The translations under genes were made by a program, and so were the position numbers. 30,470 nucleotides of DNA. Source: FEN-680 sp036781505 (GTDB lineage Bacteria; Actinomycetota; Geothermincolia; Fen-727; Anoxymicrobiaceae). The DNA lies in contig DAIQAV010000002.1 of assembly GCA_036781505.1 (NCBI GenBank), positions 1 to 30,470 of the forward strand, in the 5' to 3' direction. Position 1 is the stretch's first letter; every line of letters starts with the position of its first letter. Below are positions 7,984 through 14,895 of the stretch, piece by piece. The notes below the pieces were generated by a model. That model was not told where the DNA came from. It worked only from the letters and a program-made list of their open reading frames with translations, and searched no databases.

Positions 7984-8013
7984 GTGACAAGCAAGTGGAT
8001 TCCCCTTTATCAT
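7984..8013 (+). promoter_or_regulatory. Possible sigma-70-type promoter for the lysine-rich protein
   Basis: GTGACA at 7984-7989 and TATCAT at 8008-8013 are 18 bases apart and match the vegetative consensus at five and four of six positions. They stand 66 bases ahead of the ATG at 8079. An imperfect GC-rich inverted repeat (8032-8057) lies in the leader between promoter and ribosome site. Confidence 0.35.
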
Positions 8014-8078
8014 TAAGGCTCGGACAAGCCTCCCGCCGCCGCCGCGGGGCGGGCGGGAAAAGGCAAAAGGAGGGCGTG

Positions 8079-8222
8079 ATGAAGGAGCGGAAGGTCAAGA
8101 AGCTCGAGAAGAAAGCCACCAAGCTCGGGAAGAAAGCCAAGAAGGTCAACAAGAAGTCTGCCCGGGCGAGCAAGAAGGCCGATAAGGCCAGGTCGAAAAC
8201 GACACCGACCCCCGCGGAGTAG
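8079..8222 (+). CDS. 47-residue lysine-rich basic protein
   Basis: The ATG at 8079 follows an AGGAGG with ideal spacing. The product begins MKERKVKKLEKKATKLGKKA and continues as K/A/S-rich helix-forming repeats, ending in TTPTPAE. More than 40% of its residues are Lys or Arg, acids are few, and there are no aromatic residues. KK pairs recur roughly every five to eight residues, giving a strongly cationic helix. Such composition is typical of histone H1-like tails, nucleoid-associated peptides and some ribosome- or RNA-binding peptides. I cannot choose between these from sequence. It has its own likely promoter and lies 73 bases ahead of the two-repeat CxxC protein. The intervening sequence contains the self-complementary GCCCGCGGGC. 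Confidence 0.75.
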   Translation: MKERKVKKLEKKATKLGKKAKKVNKKSARASKKADKARSKTTPTPAE

Positions 8223-8295
8223 GTGCCCCTTCTTGCGGCCCGCGGGCGGCAGGCGGGGCGCACAGTATAGACAAGGCACACCTCGATGTGGAGGC

Positions 8296-9375
8296 ATGAT
8301 GAGACAATGCCGGGACTGCGATTTTCCCCGTAAGTTCGCGCGTTATTTCGACTGGCGCAGCGATGGCACAATCATCAGCACCGACAGCACCAGGACGCGT
8401 TCCCAGATAACCTTTCTCGAGGCGGGGGTCCTGGAGAGCCTGCTCGCCGACATGTCCGAGACCATCGGCTTCGACATCGACCGCCTGGTCATCCAGGCCC
8501 AGAAGAACATCGGCAAGGCGATCTACGCGAGCCTCCCCATCCGCCACATGAAGCGCGTCCCCGCCACGCGGCTGACGCGGCCGCAGTGGCTGGCGGGGCT
8601 GCTGGTCCGGCTCATAGCCGGCGACATCGCCGGCCTGGGCGACGGCAGGGTCAGCCTGGAGAGCTACCTGGCCGGAGAGACGCTGGTGATCCGTTTTCGA
8701 AATCCGGTCGTGGTGCCGCTGCTGGTGGGAAGCCTTGCCGGCATCTACGAGTCGATCGAAGACATGCCCGGCTCGTCGGTCGCCTACCGCATCGAGGACG
8801 GCGACCTGGTGGTCTCCCTGACCCACGGGGAGGCGGCGGCAGTCGAAGAAGAGCGCTTCTATCTGGAGGAGATACGCCAAGGCGAGGGGCCGCTGCGCTG
8901 GCAGCGCTGCCTCGCCTGCGGCGTGCCCGTGGAGGCGGCCCGCACCTGGCAATGGGACATCGACGATGGGATCATCCACAACAGGCGCACGGGCGCCCGC
9001 GACGTGGTTGTGGCGGTCCAGTCGGTGAACGCCATCCTCCGCGAGCTCGAGTCGGAACTCGGGGAGGACGTGCCCAGACTCGTCTACGACCATCAGAAAG
9101 CGGTGTCAAAGAAAAAGCGCACCGGCGAGGTTTCCGACGAGGCCGCGGCCTTCCTGGAGGACCGGCTGATGGACATGGCGCTGAGGGGGATGGGATATCC
9201 GTCCAAGTTCGAGTTTACGGGCTCGGATGTCTCCGTCGAGATCGGCAACGCCTACAATCAGGTGCTGTATGCCGCCAAGGTCGCGGCCGACCTGGAGGGC
9301 GTCACCGGCAAATCATCTCAGATCGAGTGGCGCAAGCGGGAGCCTTACGCCGCAAGCTACGTCATCACGACCTGA
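8296..9375 (+). CDS. Hypothetical protein with two tandem copies of a CxxC domain
   Basis: The 359-residue protein consists of two related halves. Half 1 begins with C5-R-D-C8-D-F-P and FDWRSDGTII. Half 2 begins with C205-L-A-C208-G-V-P and WQWDIDDGII, offset by 200 residues. Both continue with a long helix (VLESLLADMSETIGFDIDRL versus VNAILRELESELGEDVPRLV), a lysine-containing turn, and a beta-rich end with parallel LVVSLT and SYVIT strands. The organisation resembles small-ligand sensor domains such as V4R (4-vinyl reductase), but that is a guess. No transmembrane segment or effector domain is visible. The ATGs at 8296 and 8299 follow a GGAGG. The function is unknown. Confidence 0.8.
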   Translation: MMRQCRDCDFPRKFARYFDWRSDGTIISTDSTRTRSQITFLEAGVLESLLADMSETIGFDIDRLVIQAQKNIGKAIYASLPIRHMKRVPATRLTRPQWLAGLLVRLIAGDIAGLGDGRVSLESYLAGETLVIRFRNPVVVPLLVGSLAGIYESIEDMPGSSVAYRIEDGDLVVSLTHGEAAAVEEERFYLEEIRQGEGPLRWQRCLACGVPVEAARTWQWDIDDGIIHNRRTGARDVVVAVQSVNAILRELESELGEDVPRLVYDHQKAVSKKKRTGEVSDEAAAFLEDRLMDMALRGMGYPSKFEFTGSDVSVEIGNAYNQVLYAAKVAADLEGVTGKSSQIEWRKREPYAASYVITT

Positions 9376-9383
9376 GAGAAGCA

Positions 9384-9425
9384 AAATGCACCACCGGCGC
9401 CTGACCCCAGTGGTGCGTTCTTTGT
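9384..9425. terminator. Hairpin between convergent genes, probable bidirectional terminator
   Basis: GCACCAC (9388-9394) and GTGGTGC (9410-9416) form a seven-pair stem. On the plus strand it is followed by GTTCTTTGTGTGTT and on the minus strand by ATTTTGC. It lies between the convergent ends of the two-repeat CxxC gene and the FmdB gene, which is where a two-way Rho-independent terminator is expected. The T-tracts are short, so efficiency is uncertain. Confidence 0.5.
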
Positions 9426-9455
9426 GTGTTACTCCGACCGGAGCTGCGGCGGGCC

Positions 9456-9650
9456 TCACCTGAACCGACTTCGTTCAGGCGGACTGCACGCGCCGGCGAT
9501 CCCAATCGTGGTCCCGAAGGTCGAAAAGACCTTCTTCAGCAGCCCGTCGCGACACGTGAGGCATCTTTTCCCGCTCGAATCCTCCCCCACCCGCTGCAGC
9601 CTCTGGGTCTTCTCCCCGCAATTAGAGCATTCATACTCGTAAACAGGCAC
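9456..9650 (-). CDS. FmdB family zinc-ribbon protein
   Basis: The 64-residue protein starts VYEYECSNCG and has a second cysteine pair, RCLTCRDG, so it has the C-x2-C ... C-x2-C zinc ribbon of the FmdB family. The residues after it (LLKKVFSTFGTTIGIAG) are the usual FmdB tail. The family name comes from a proposed regulator of formamidase/amidase genes, but its biochemical role is not established. I chose the GTG at 9650, which gives MPVYEYECSNCG and stands nine bases after AGGAGG. An ATG at 9659 directly abuts that site and is less likely. The gene lies downstream of the Fe-S protein on the same strand. Confidence 0.85.
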   Translation of the reverse strand: MPVYEYECSNCGEKTQRLQRVGEDSSGKRCLTCRDGLLKKVFSTFGTTIGIAGACSPPERSRFR

Positions 9651-9680
9651 CGCAGGCATCCTCCTCGCCGAGTCTGAAGA

Positions 9681-10673
9681 TCAAGTCGGAATGAAGTCGG
9701 TTTCCCTGACCTGCTCGAGGACTATGGCGCCGGTCGGGCATACCACCTGGCACAGCCCACAACCCATGCAGGAAGAGGCATCTATCAAAGCGCCCGAGGA
9801 GGAATCCTCCATCGAGAGAGCCCCGAAGTAACAGCGCTCGAGGCATTCTCCACACGAGTCACAGAGGCTCTCGTCTACGCGGGCGGCGTATCGGGATGGG
9901 TCGCACATCTTGAGCTGCTTGTTGATCAGCATCGGGAAAGTCATGCAGCAGTCGTTGCAGCAGTTGCAGATGAAGTGCGTCTCGCTGGCGCGGTTCATGG
10001 TGACGTGGATGAGGCCGGCCTCCTCGGCCTTCTTCAGCAGGGCCAGCGCCTCGTCCTTGTCGACCGGGCGCCCGGTCCCTCTCTCTATCGAGTACGAACC
10101 GGCCTTGCCCAGTTGCATGCAGATCTCGACGGGCCTGTCGCATTTCTGCGCGGTGAGACGGCAGGTGCAGTTGGTGACGGCTATCACGTCGGCCTCGTCG
10201 ATCATCTCGCGGACGTCCTCGAAGGCCAGTATCTGCTGCTTGGAGTCCATCGACTCGCTGACCGGGATGACGCGGGTGACCGGCCGCGGCAGCATCTTCT
10301 CCACCATCTCGGAGAAGGCCGGCCACTCCTCCTCCATGAACTGCTGCCAGAGGTCCAGGAAGGCCCTGGGCGCTTCCGGCCAGAGGATCGAGGCGTCGTG
10401 GAACTGCAACAGGTCCCGGCACATCCGGAAGACGGTGCCGTCGGGTTTTTGTTTCTTGAAGGCCAGCCCCTTGCGGAAAAGGGTGTCCAGCATCTCCGCG
10501 GCGGCGGCCTCGTCGATGCCCAGCCCCGCCGACACCTCTGCGGCGGTGCCTGGACACGCCAGCAGCACATCGGCCTCCTCCGGCGATGCTATGGCCGCGA
10601 AGATCTCCGGGATCCGCTTCGAATCCCCCATGAAGATCTTCTCAGCAAGCTTGTTGTACCTCTCGTCGCTCAT
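9681..10673 (-). CDS. 4Fe-4S ferredoxin-domain protein with N-terminal winged-helix-like region
   Basis: The 330-residue protein has three parts. Residues 1-75 form a helical region (PGTAAEVSAGLGIDEAAAAE ... MLDTLFRKGLAFK) that reads like a winged helix. The middle is rich in cysteine (NCTCRLTAQKCDRP and CNCCNDCC). The C-terminus is a double-cluster ferredoxin domain (CDSCGECLERC and CMGCGLCQVVCPTGA). This architecture is common in anaerobic bacteria and archaea, where it is usually annotated as 4Fe-4S binding protein with unassigned substrate. The unusual CNCCNDCC may bind an extra metal site. The start has GGGGGAGG nearby. No enzymatic partner is adjacent, so its redox partner is unknown. 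Confidence 0.85.
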   Translation of the reverse strand: MSDERYNKLAEKIFMGDSKRIPEIFAAIASPEEADVLLACPGTAAEVSAGLGIDEAAAAEMLDTLFRKGLAFKKQKPDGTVFRMCRDLLQFHDASILWPEAPRAFLDLWQQFMEEEWPAFSEMVEKMLPRPVTRVIPVSESMDSKQQILAFEDVREMIDEADVIAVTNCTCRLTAQKCDRPVEICMQLGKAGSYSIERGTGRPVDKDEALALLKKAEEAGLIHVTMNRASETHFICNCCNDCCMTFPMLINKQLKMCDPSRYAARVDESLCDSCGECLERCYFGALSMEDSSSGALIDASSCMGCGLCQVVCPTGAIVLEQVRETDFIPT

Positions 10674-10781
10674 CGCTGGACCTCCCCCGTGTTCATCTCC
10701 ATCAATTACGAATACTAGCAGCGCGGCCGTTCCTTGCCTCTGACATTAATCAACCTCGCCCACTCAGCCCTCGGCAACCGC

Positions 10782-11309
10782 TCAGGCGAAGACCCGCCGG
10801 GCCGTATCGATGTAGGTGTCGAAGTCCCGCTTTCCGAAACAGCAGCAGGTGACCTTGTCGATGGCGCCGTCTTGTTCCAGGAACGCCTTGATCTCGGCCA
10901 GCGCGATGTCCGTGGCCCGCTCGAGCGGGAACGAGTAGACGCCTGTGCTTATCGCGGGAAAAGCAACCGTCTTGCAGCCGCTTTCGACAGCGACGCGCAG
11001 GCTGTTGCGATAGCAGTCGGCGAGCAGCCCGTCCTCGTTGTTCTTGCCGCCGTGCCAGACGGGCCCGACCGTGTGGATCACGTGTTTCGCGGGCAGGTTG
11101 TAGGCGGCTGTTATCTTTGCCTCACCCGTCTGCGCGCCCCCCAGCGTCCTGGTCTCCTGGAGCAGCTTCGGCCCCGCGGCGCGATGGATGGCGCCGTCCA
11201 CGCCACCGCCCCCCAGGAGGCTCTTGTTGGCGGCGTTCACAATGGCGTCGACCTCGAGCCTGGTGATGTCACCCTCGATGACCTCCACGCGTCCGCCCAT
11301 GAACTCCAT
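10782..11309 (-). CDS. Macro-domain protein, O-acetyl-ADP-ribose deacetylase-like
   Basis: This 175-residue single macro domain has the ADP-ribose-binding signature: DAIVNAAN, GGGGVDGAIHRAAG, GEAKITAAYNLPA, HTVGPVWHGG and the ISTGVYSFPLERA loop. These match the YmdB/MacroD-type subfamily, known to hydrolyse O-acetyl-ADP-ribose and to remove mono-ADP-ribose from acidic residues or nucleic acid. It should be soluble in the cytoplasm. The ATG at 11309 follows GGGGG and starts the usual macro strand (GRVEVIEGDITRLEVDAIV). The small plus-strand ORF at 11415 is divergent. No ADP-ribosyltransferase toxin or NADAR-type partner is seen next to it. Confidence 0.92.
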   Translation of the reverse strand: MEFMGGRVEVIEGDITRLEVDAIVNAANKSLLGGGGVDGAIHRAAGPKLLQETRTLGGAQTGEAKITAAYNLPAKHVIHTVGPVWHGGKNNEDGLLADCYRNSLRVAVESGCKTVAFPAISTGVYSFPLERATDIALAEIKAFLEQDGAIDKVTCCCFGKRDFDTYIDTARRVFA

Positions 11310-11414
11310 CGCGACCCCCTTGTTCGCGTGCCGGCGCCCAAAGTATATCAAACGCGAAGGGTTGGTCCGGCCACCGTTGAACTGTGCTGACACGCCAACC
11401 GGGGAGGTGGAAAA

Positions 11415-11555
11415 GTGGAGAATCCCGAGATGGAGTTCCTTCAGTGGCTGCTCGGCAAGTTCATCCAGATGAACGACATCGACGTCGAGACGGCTGCCCT
11501 CAAGGACGTGCTCGACAAGCTGTCACTCGAGCTTACCCCTATCGGCGGAGGCTAG
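11415..11555 (+). CDS. Small 46-residue ORF with strong ribosome site
   Basis: The GTG at 11415 stands seven bases after GGGGAGG. The reading frame is open to a TAG at 11553 and encodes a plausible amphipathic helical peptide, beginning MENPEMEFLQWLLGKFIQMN and ending ELTPIGGG. It has two helical segments (QWLLGKFIQMN and VETAALKDVLDKLSLEL), which together resemble a small helix-loop-helix unit. It is divergent from the macro-domain gene. I do not recognise a family. The ribosome site and balanced composition argue for a real gene, but the length makes this provisional. Confidence 0.5.
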   Translation: MENPEMEFLQWLLGKFIQMNDIDVETAALKDVLDKLSLELTPIGGG

Positions 11556-11639
11556 GGATCAGGGCGAGGGCGAAGAAGGAGCGATCGGAGCCGTTTAGAA
11601 CGGCGCCGTTGAAGATAACAATTACGCCTGGCGGCGCGC

Positions 11640-12572
11640 TCAACTCTCTATCTTCTCGACCTTGATCATGGGGAAGGCCTTGGCGAAGGTCTCGGGCTCG
11701 GTCAGGCCCGGCCCATCGTTCATGACGGCTGACACGGAGAAGGCCAGGCCTATCTGGAAGACCCGCTCTATCGGCAGAGACTCCACCAGGCCCATCACCA
11801 TGCCGGCGACCATCGAATCGCCGGCGCCGACCGCGTCGTCCGAAACCTGCGGCACGGTGCCGCGCAGCGTTGCCTCCCGGGACACCAGTAGCGCGCCCTT
11901 TCTCCCCAGGGATATCACCACCAGCATGATGCCCTTGTCGTTGAGCGTCCTGGCGAACTCGAGCATGTCCTTCTCGCCGTCAAACTTCCGCCCCGCGAGT
12001 TGGGCGAACTCCACGTCGTTGGGCTTGATCATGTAGGGGGCGGCCTCTATCGCCCTGGCAAGCGGCGCGCCCTCGCAGTCGACGATCACCTTCGACCCGC
12101 GCGATTTGCCCTCTCTGGCGATGGAGTAGTAGATATCCTCGCTTATCCCCGGTGGGAGCGAGCCTGACAGCACCAGTATCTCGGGCGTCTGGGCTATCTG
12201 GAACACCATGTTGCTGATGCGCTCGGTCTCGGTCTTCTCGACCGGGGGGCCGGCCGCCCTGATCACCAGTTCGCTGCCGTCGGAGCGCCCCAGCACGACG
12301 ACGTTGGTGCGCGTCTCGTTCTTGATGCGCACTATCTGCAGTATCAGGCCCTCCTGCTGCAGCAGGTCGAGGACCTCGTCGCCGACGTGCCCGCCCACCA
12401 TGCTCATGGCCACCGTGTCGGTGCCCATCGCGCGCAGAGCCCTGGAGACGTTGATGCCCTTTCCGCCCGGGGTCTTGATGACCTGCTCCGCCGTCACCGG
12501 CTCCCCGAACTGGATCTTCTCGAGCACGTAAGTGATATCGAGAGTCGGGTTCAACGTAACCGTGTAGATCAT
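11640..12572 (-). CDS. 1-phosphofructokinase/tagatose-6-phosphate kinase family (PfkB) hexose kinase
   Basis: The 310-residue protein is a ribokinase-superfamily sugar-phosphate kinase. It shows the N-terminal substrate motif TPGGKGINVSRALRAMG (PfkB signature 1) and the C-terminal ATP/anion-hole motif VGAGDSMVAGM with catalytic Asp at 252. MIYTVTLNPTLDITY at the start is typical of the FruK/LacC subgroup. Expected chemistry is ATP-dependent phosphorylation of a ketose monophosphate, most often fructose 1-phosphate or tagatose 6-phosphate, giving a bisphosphate. Without a neighbouring PTS or aldolase gene the substrate cannot be fixed. The ATG at 12572 follows GGAGG. Confidence 0.9.
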   Translation of the reverse strand: MIYTVTLNPTLDITYVLEKIQFGEPVTAEQVIKTPGGKGINVSRALRAMGTDTVAMSMVGGHVGDEVLDLLQQEGLILQIVRIKNETRTNVVVLGRSDGSELVIRAAGPPVEKTETERISNMVFQIAQTPEILVLSGSLPPGISEDIYYSIAREGKSRGSKVIVDCEGAPLARAIEAAPYMIKPNDVEFAQLAGRKFDGEKDMLEFARTLNDKGIMLVVISLGRKGALLVSREATLRGTVPQVSDDAVGAGDSMVAGMVMGLVESLPIERVFQIGLAFSVSAVMNDGPGLTEPETFAKAFPMIKVEKIES

Positions 12573-12701
12573 CGCGCCTCCGCCGCCACCGGATAGAGCA
12601 GTCCAATCGAATGATACCATCACGTTCGACGGGGCCGAAACCTAACCTTCACGGCTTCAGCCGGCGGCTCGGTTCGCTCAAGCAAAGGTGGACGCCTCCC
12701 T

Positions 12702-12740
12702 GCCGAAGAAGTAGAGCCTCGAATAATCGAGCGATTCGGC
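12702..12740 (+). promoter_or_regulatory. Nested stem-loop in the leader of the mgtC-like gene
   Basis: Inverted repeat GCCGAA (12702-12707) pairs with TTCGGC (12735-12740) and encloses a second hairpin, CTCGA-ATAA-TCGAG (12718-12731). It lies immediately before the GGAAGG ribosome site of the MgtC/SapB gene. Leaders of mgtC genes in enterobacteria are regulatory, so a structured leader here is noteworthy, but there is no direct evidence of function and no homology is implied. Confidence 0.35.
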
Positions 12741-12753
12741 GGGAAGGATCCAT

Positions 12754-13536
12754 ATGGTGGGCGAGATAGAGAGCAAGCCTTCCTGGGGCCCCGGGAAGAT
12801 CATCGCCGTGTTTTCCCTGGTGCTCGCCGTGGCCGCGGCCATCGCGCTCGCGATCGTTTTCTTGGGGCACCCCGCGATGACCACCTCCTGGAAGATCGTC
12901 ATCCGAATCCTCGTTTCGCTCGCCTTCGGCGGGCTGGTGGGGATCGAGAGAGAGCTGACCGACCACCCCGCCGGCATACGCACCCACATCCTGGTCACCG
13001 TGGGAGCCTGCGCTTTCACCACCATGTCGCTCTACGGCTTCTTCGGCTTCCCGGGCGGAGACCGCGTCGCCGCCGCGGTGGTCACCGGCATCGGCTTTAT
13101 CGGCGGAGGCGCCATCCTCAAGGCGAAGGACGGCTGGGTGACAGGGCTCACCACCGCCGCGAGCCTGTGGAGCTGCGCGGCTATCGGGATGCTGGTCGGC
13201 ACAGGCTTCTACGTCGTCGGCCTGGTGGTCACGGGAATGGACCTGGTGGTCCTGGAGCTCATCGACTGGATCGTGGACAGGATCGCCCCGCGCTACAAGA
13301 CGCGCAAGCTGCCGGTGCGGGTGACCGGACACCACGCCGCTGAAAACCTGGCCAGGATCATGAACATCTTCACTTCGAGCGGCTGCGGCCCAGACCTCAT
13401 CAGGTACAACCGGCTCGACAACGGCGACAGCTTCGACATGTCAGTGGTGGCCAAGATATCGGCCGACACGGACGTCCAGGGCATCACGGACAACCTCTAC
13501 GGGATCCAGGGCGTCAGTGACGTCCTGTGGGGCTGA
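12754..13536 (+). CDS. MgtC/SapB family membrane protein
   Basis: The 260-residue protein begins with a hydrophobic helix at about residues 16-38. The conserved MgtC core follows (AFGGLVGIERELTDHPAGIR, THILVTVGACAF, GIGFIGGGAILKAKDGWVTG, GLTTAASLWSCAAIGMLVG), and a soluble C-terminal domain starts near residue 185. There are about five membrane helices. MgtC-type proteins in pathogens affect ATP synthase and growth at low magnesium. SapB homologues in environmental bacteria are uncharacterised, so transport cannot be asserted. The ATG at 12754 has GGAAGG about six bases upstream. The gene is divergent from the pfkB-like gene, separated by 181 bases that hold a possible leader hairpin. Confidence 0.9.
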   Translation: MVGEIESKPSWGPGKIIAVFSLVLAVAAAIALAIVFLGHPAMTTSWKIVIRILVSLAFGGLVGIERELTDHPAGIRTHILVTVGACAFTTMSLYGFFGFPGGDRVAAAVVTGIGFIGGGAILKAKDGWVTGLTTAASLWSCAAIGMLVGTGFYVVGLVVTGMDLVVLELIDWIVDRIAPRYKTRKLPVRVTGHHAAENLARIMNIFTSSGCGPDLIRYNRLDNGDSFDMSVVAKISADTDVQGITDNLYGIQGVSDVLWG

Positions 13537-13596
13537 AAACGCAAGTTTTGGGCGCGAAGCCCAGTGTCAAGCCTACCGAGCGCAAAGGCTATTCTT

Positions 13597-14394
13597 TCAA
13601 GTATCGGCCATCGGCGCGGTCAGGCACAACGGGCCGAGCAGCTCAGAAAGCGGGTCGCCTTCCTCAGCGCTGAAGCCCACGTAAAGCCGCCTCCTCCACC
13701 CTTCCGCGTACTCGAAGGCGCCCGAGGCGCGGCCCAGTTCGCGGGACATCTCCTCCATGACGCCCAGGCAGTCGACGCCCTGGCTGGCCAGCAGCCAATC
13801 GCGCTGGCTCTCGTGGGCGGCGAGCATCCGCGTCTTGTGATCCAGCTCTCCGGTGACGTCCACGTACTGTCCGGCCTCGACCACCTTCCCCATGGGGTCG
13901 CGCAGGCCGAACGGCAGCGCGTGGTAGATGGCGACGCCTGCTTCCAACGGCGGCACCGGCGGCCTGCTCTGGTAGGCGGGAAGCCTTGCCGCGAGCACGG
14001 CTGACAACGCGACAGATGACGCGTTGCGGTGGTCGGGGTGGTAGTCCTCAGGCGCCGGGAGCAGCAGGATGCGCGGGCTGGCCCTCCGGATCACCGCGGC
14101 CGCGCGCGAGACCAGCTCCACGCTGCAGACGAGCTCCATATCCCGTGCGATGGGTCCGTGGAACGCCGCTCCCGCTATACGCGCGGAGGCGCAGGCCTCG
14201 TCGAGCCTCATCGCCGCGGTCCGGACGCGGTCGGTAGATGTCGAGCCGAGCGAGCCGTCGGTCATGCTCCACATGTGGATGGGCGCTCCTGCCTCTTTCA
14301 GAAGCAGCAGCGTCCCGGCCATCATGAACTCGATGTCGTCGGGGTGCCCGCCAACCGCAAGGACAACTTGTTCCGCCGCGCGCTCTCTCTCCAT
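13597..14394 (-). CDS. PIG-L/LmbE-like zinc deacetylase
   Basis: This 265-residue protein of the PIG-L superfamily opens with the metal-binding motif VVLAVGGHPDDIEFMMAGTL. The acidic pair in HPDD supplies the zinc ligand and the catalytic base. A second histidine pair (EDYHPDHRNAS) completes the site. Relatives remove N-acetyl groups from glucosamine conjugates: MshB in mycothiol, BshB in bacillithiol, and PIG-L in GPI anchors. This gene could serve any N-acetylglucosamine derivative, because no thiol pathway partner is next to it. The ATG at 14394 follows GGGAG. It converges with the mgtC-like gene, and the 60 bases between them hold a weak hairpin (TGGGC/GCCCA, 13549-13563) with no clear T-tract. 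Confidence 0.9.
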   Translation of the reverse strand: MERERAAEQVVLAVGGHPDDIEFMMAGTLLLLKEAGAPIHMWSMTDGSLGSTSTDRVRTAAMRLDEACASARIAGAAFHGPIARDMELVCSVELVSRAAAVIRRASPRILLLPAPEDYHPDHRNASSVALSAVLAARLPAYQSRPPVPPLEAGVAIYHALPFGLRDPMGKVVEAGQYVDVTGELDHKTRMLAAHESQRDWLLASQGVDCLGVMEEMSRELGRASGAFEYAEGWRRRLYVGFSAEEGDPLSELLGPLCLTAPMADT

Positions 14395-14523
14395 GCCTGC
14401 TCCCTGCCGGACGTCCTCCACTGTTGGTACCACCACCCGGGCGCAAAAGCAACACGCATGATTAGAGGAAGCAAAGCAGATAAGTAGAAGTCAGCCCCAT
14501 CACCATCAGTCAAAGGAGGAGTG

Positions 14524-14862
14524 ATGAACGTATTGTTCACCCGAATGAAGCAGGCCCCGGGCGCGAGCTACCATTACATCGCGGACCGCATGTCCAAGTC
14601 CGACGTCAAGAGCGCCAAGAGCCTCGCCAACGGAGAGGGCGCACTGGTGCAGACCGACGGCCACAAGTTTGCCGTCTACAAGGACGAAGCGGGACAGCTT
14701 CACGTTATGTCGCCGGTGTGCAGGCACCTGAAGTGCATCGTTGACTGGAACCCGGCGGAGAAGACCTGGGACTGCCCCTGCCACGGCTCGCGGTACGACG
14801 CCTACGGCAAGGTCATCCACGGCCCGGCGAAGAAGTACCTGCTTCCCGCCACACTCGACTGA
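14524..14862 (+). CDS. Stand-alone Rieske [2Fe-2S] protein
   Basis: The 112-residue protein carries both Rieske boxes. Box I is C66-R-H68-L-K-C71 and box II is C84-P-C86-H87-G-S. C66, H68, C84 and H87 ligate the cluster. C71 and C86 match the disulfide pair of high-potential Rieske proteins. WNPAEKTWDCPCHGSRYDA and the KVIHGPAKK stretch look like the Rieske domain found at the end of some FAD oxidoreductases, here as a separate protein. No membrane anchor or signal is present, so it should be cytoplasmic. AAAGGAGG is five bases before the ATG. No cytochrome or oxidase gene is nearby, so the electron partner is unknown. Confidence 0.9.
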   Translation: MNVLFTRMKQAPGASYHYIADRMSKSDVKSAKSLANGEGALVQTDGHKFAVYKDEAGQLHVMSPVCRHLKCIVDWNPAEKTWDCPCHGSRYDAYGKVIHGPAKKYLLPATLD

Positions 14863-14867
14863 AAAAC

Positions 14868-14892
14868 GCAAAAGGGGACTGTCCCCATTATG
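14868..14892. terminator. GGGGACTGTCCCC palindrome between convergent genes
   Basis: A perfect GGGGAC-T-GTCCCC palindrome (14874-14886) is flanked by AAAA on one side and ATTA on the other. It sits between the convergent ends of the Rieske gene and the activase gene. An almost identical palindrome recurs at 25303. The shape, a GC stem next to A/T tracts, suits a bidirectional terminator, and the recurrence suits a dispersed repeat family. Confidence 0.5.
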
Positions 14893-14895
14893 CAT

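Noticed and set aside
7929..8078. An upstream extension of the lysine-rich protein
   Set aside because: The extended N-terminus is Arg/Gly/Leu-rich with no start context, while the ATG at 8079 has a perfect ribosome site and the upstream stretch holds a promoter-like pair.
12387..12596. Antisense ORF over the PfkB start
   Set aside because: No ribosome site and shadow-like composition; the minus-strand frame carries PfkB signatures.
13549..13563. Intrinsic terminator after the mgtC-like gene
   Set aside because: The TGGGC/GCCCA stem has only five pairs and no T-tract follows on either strand.
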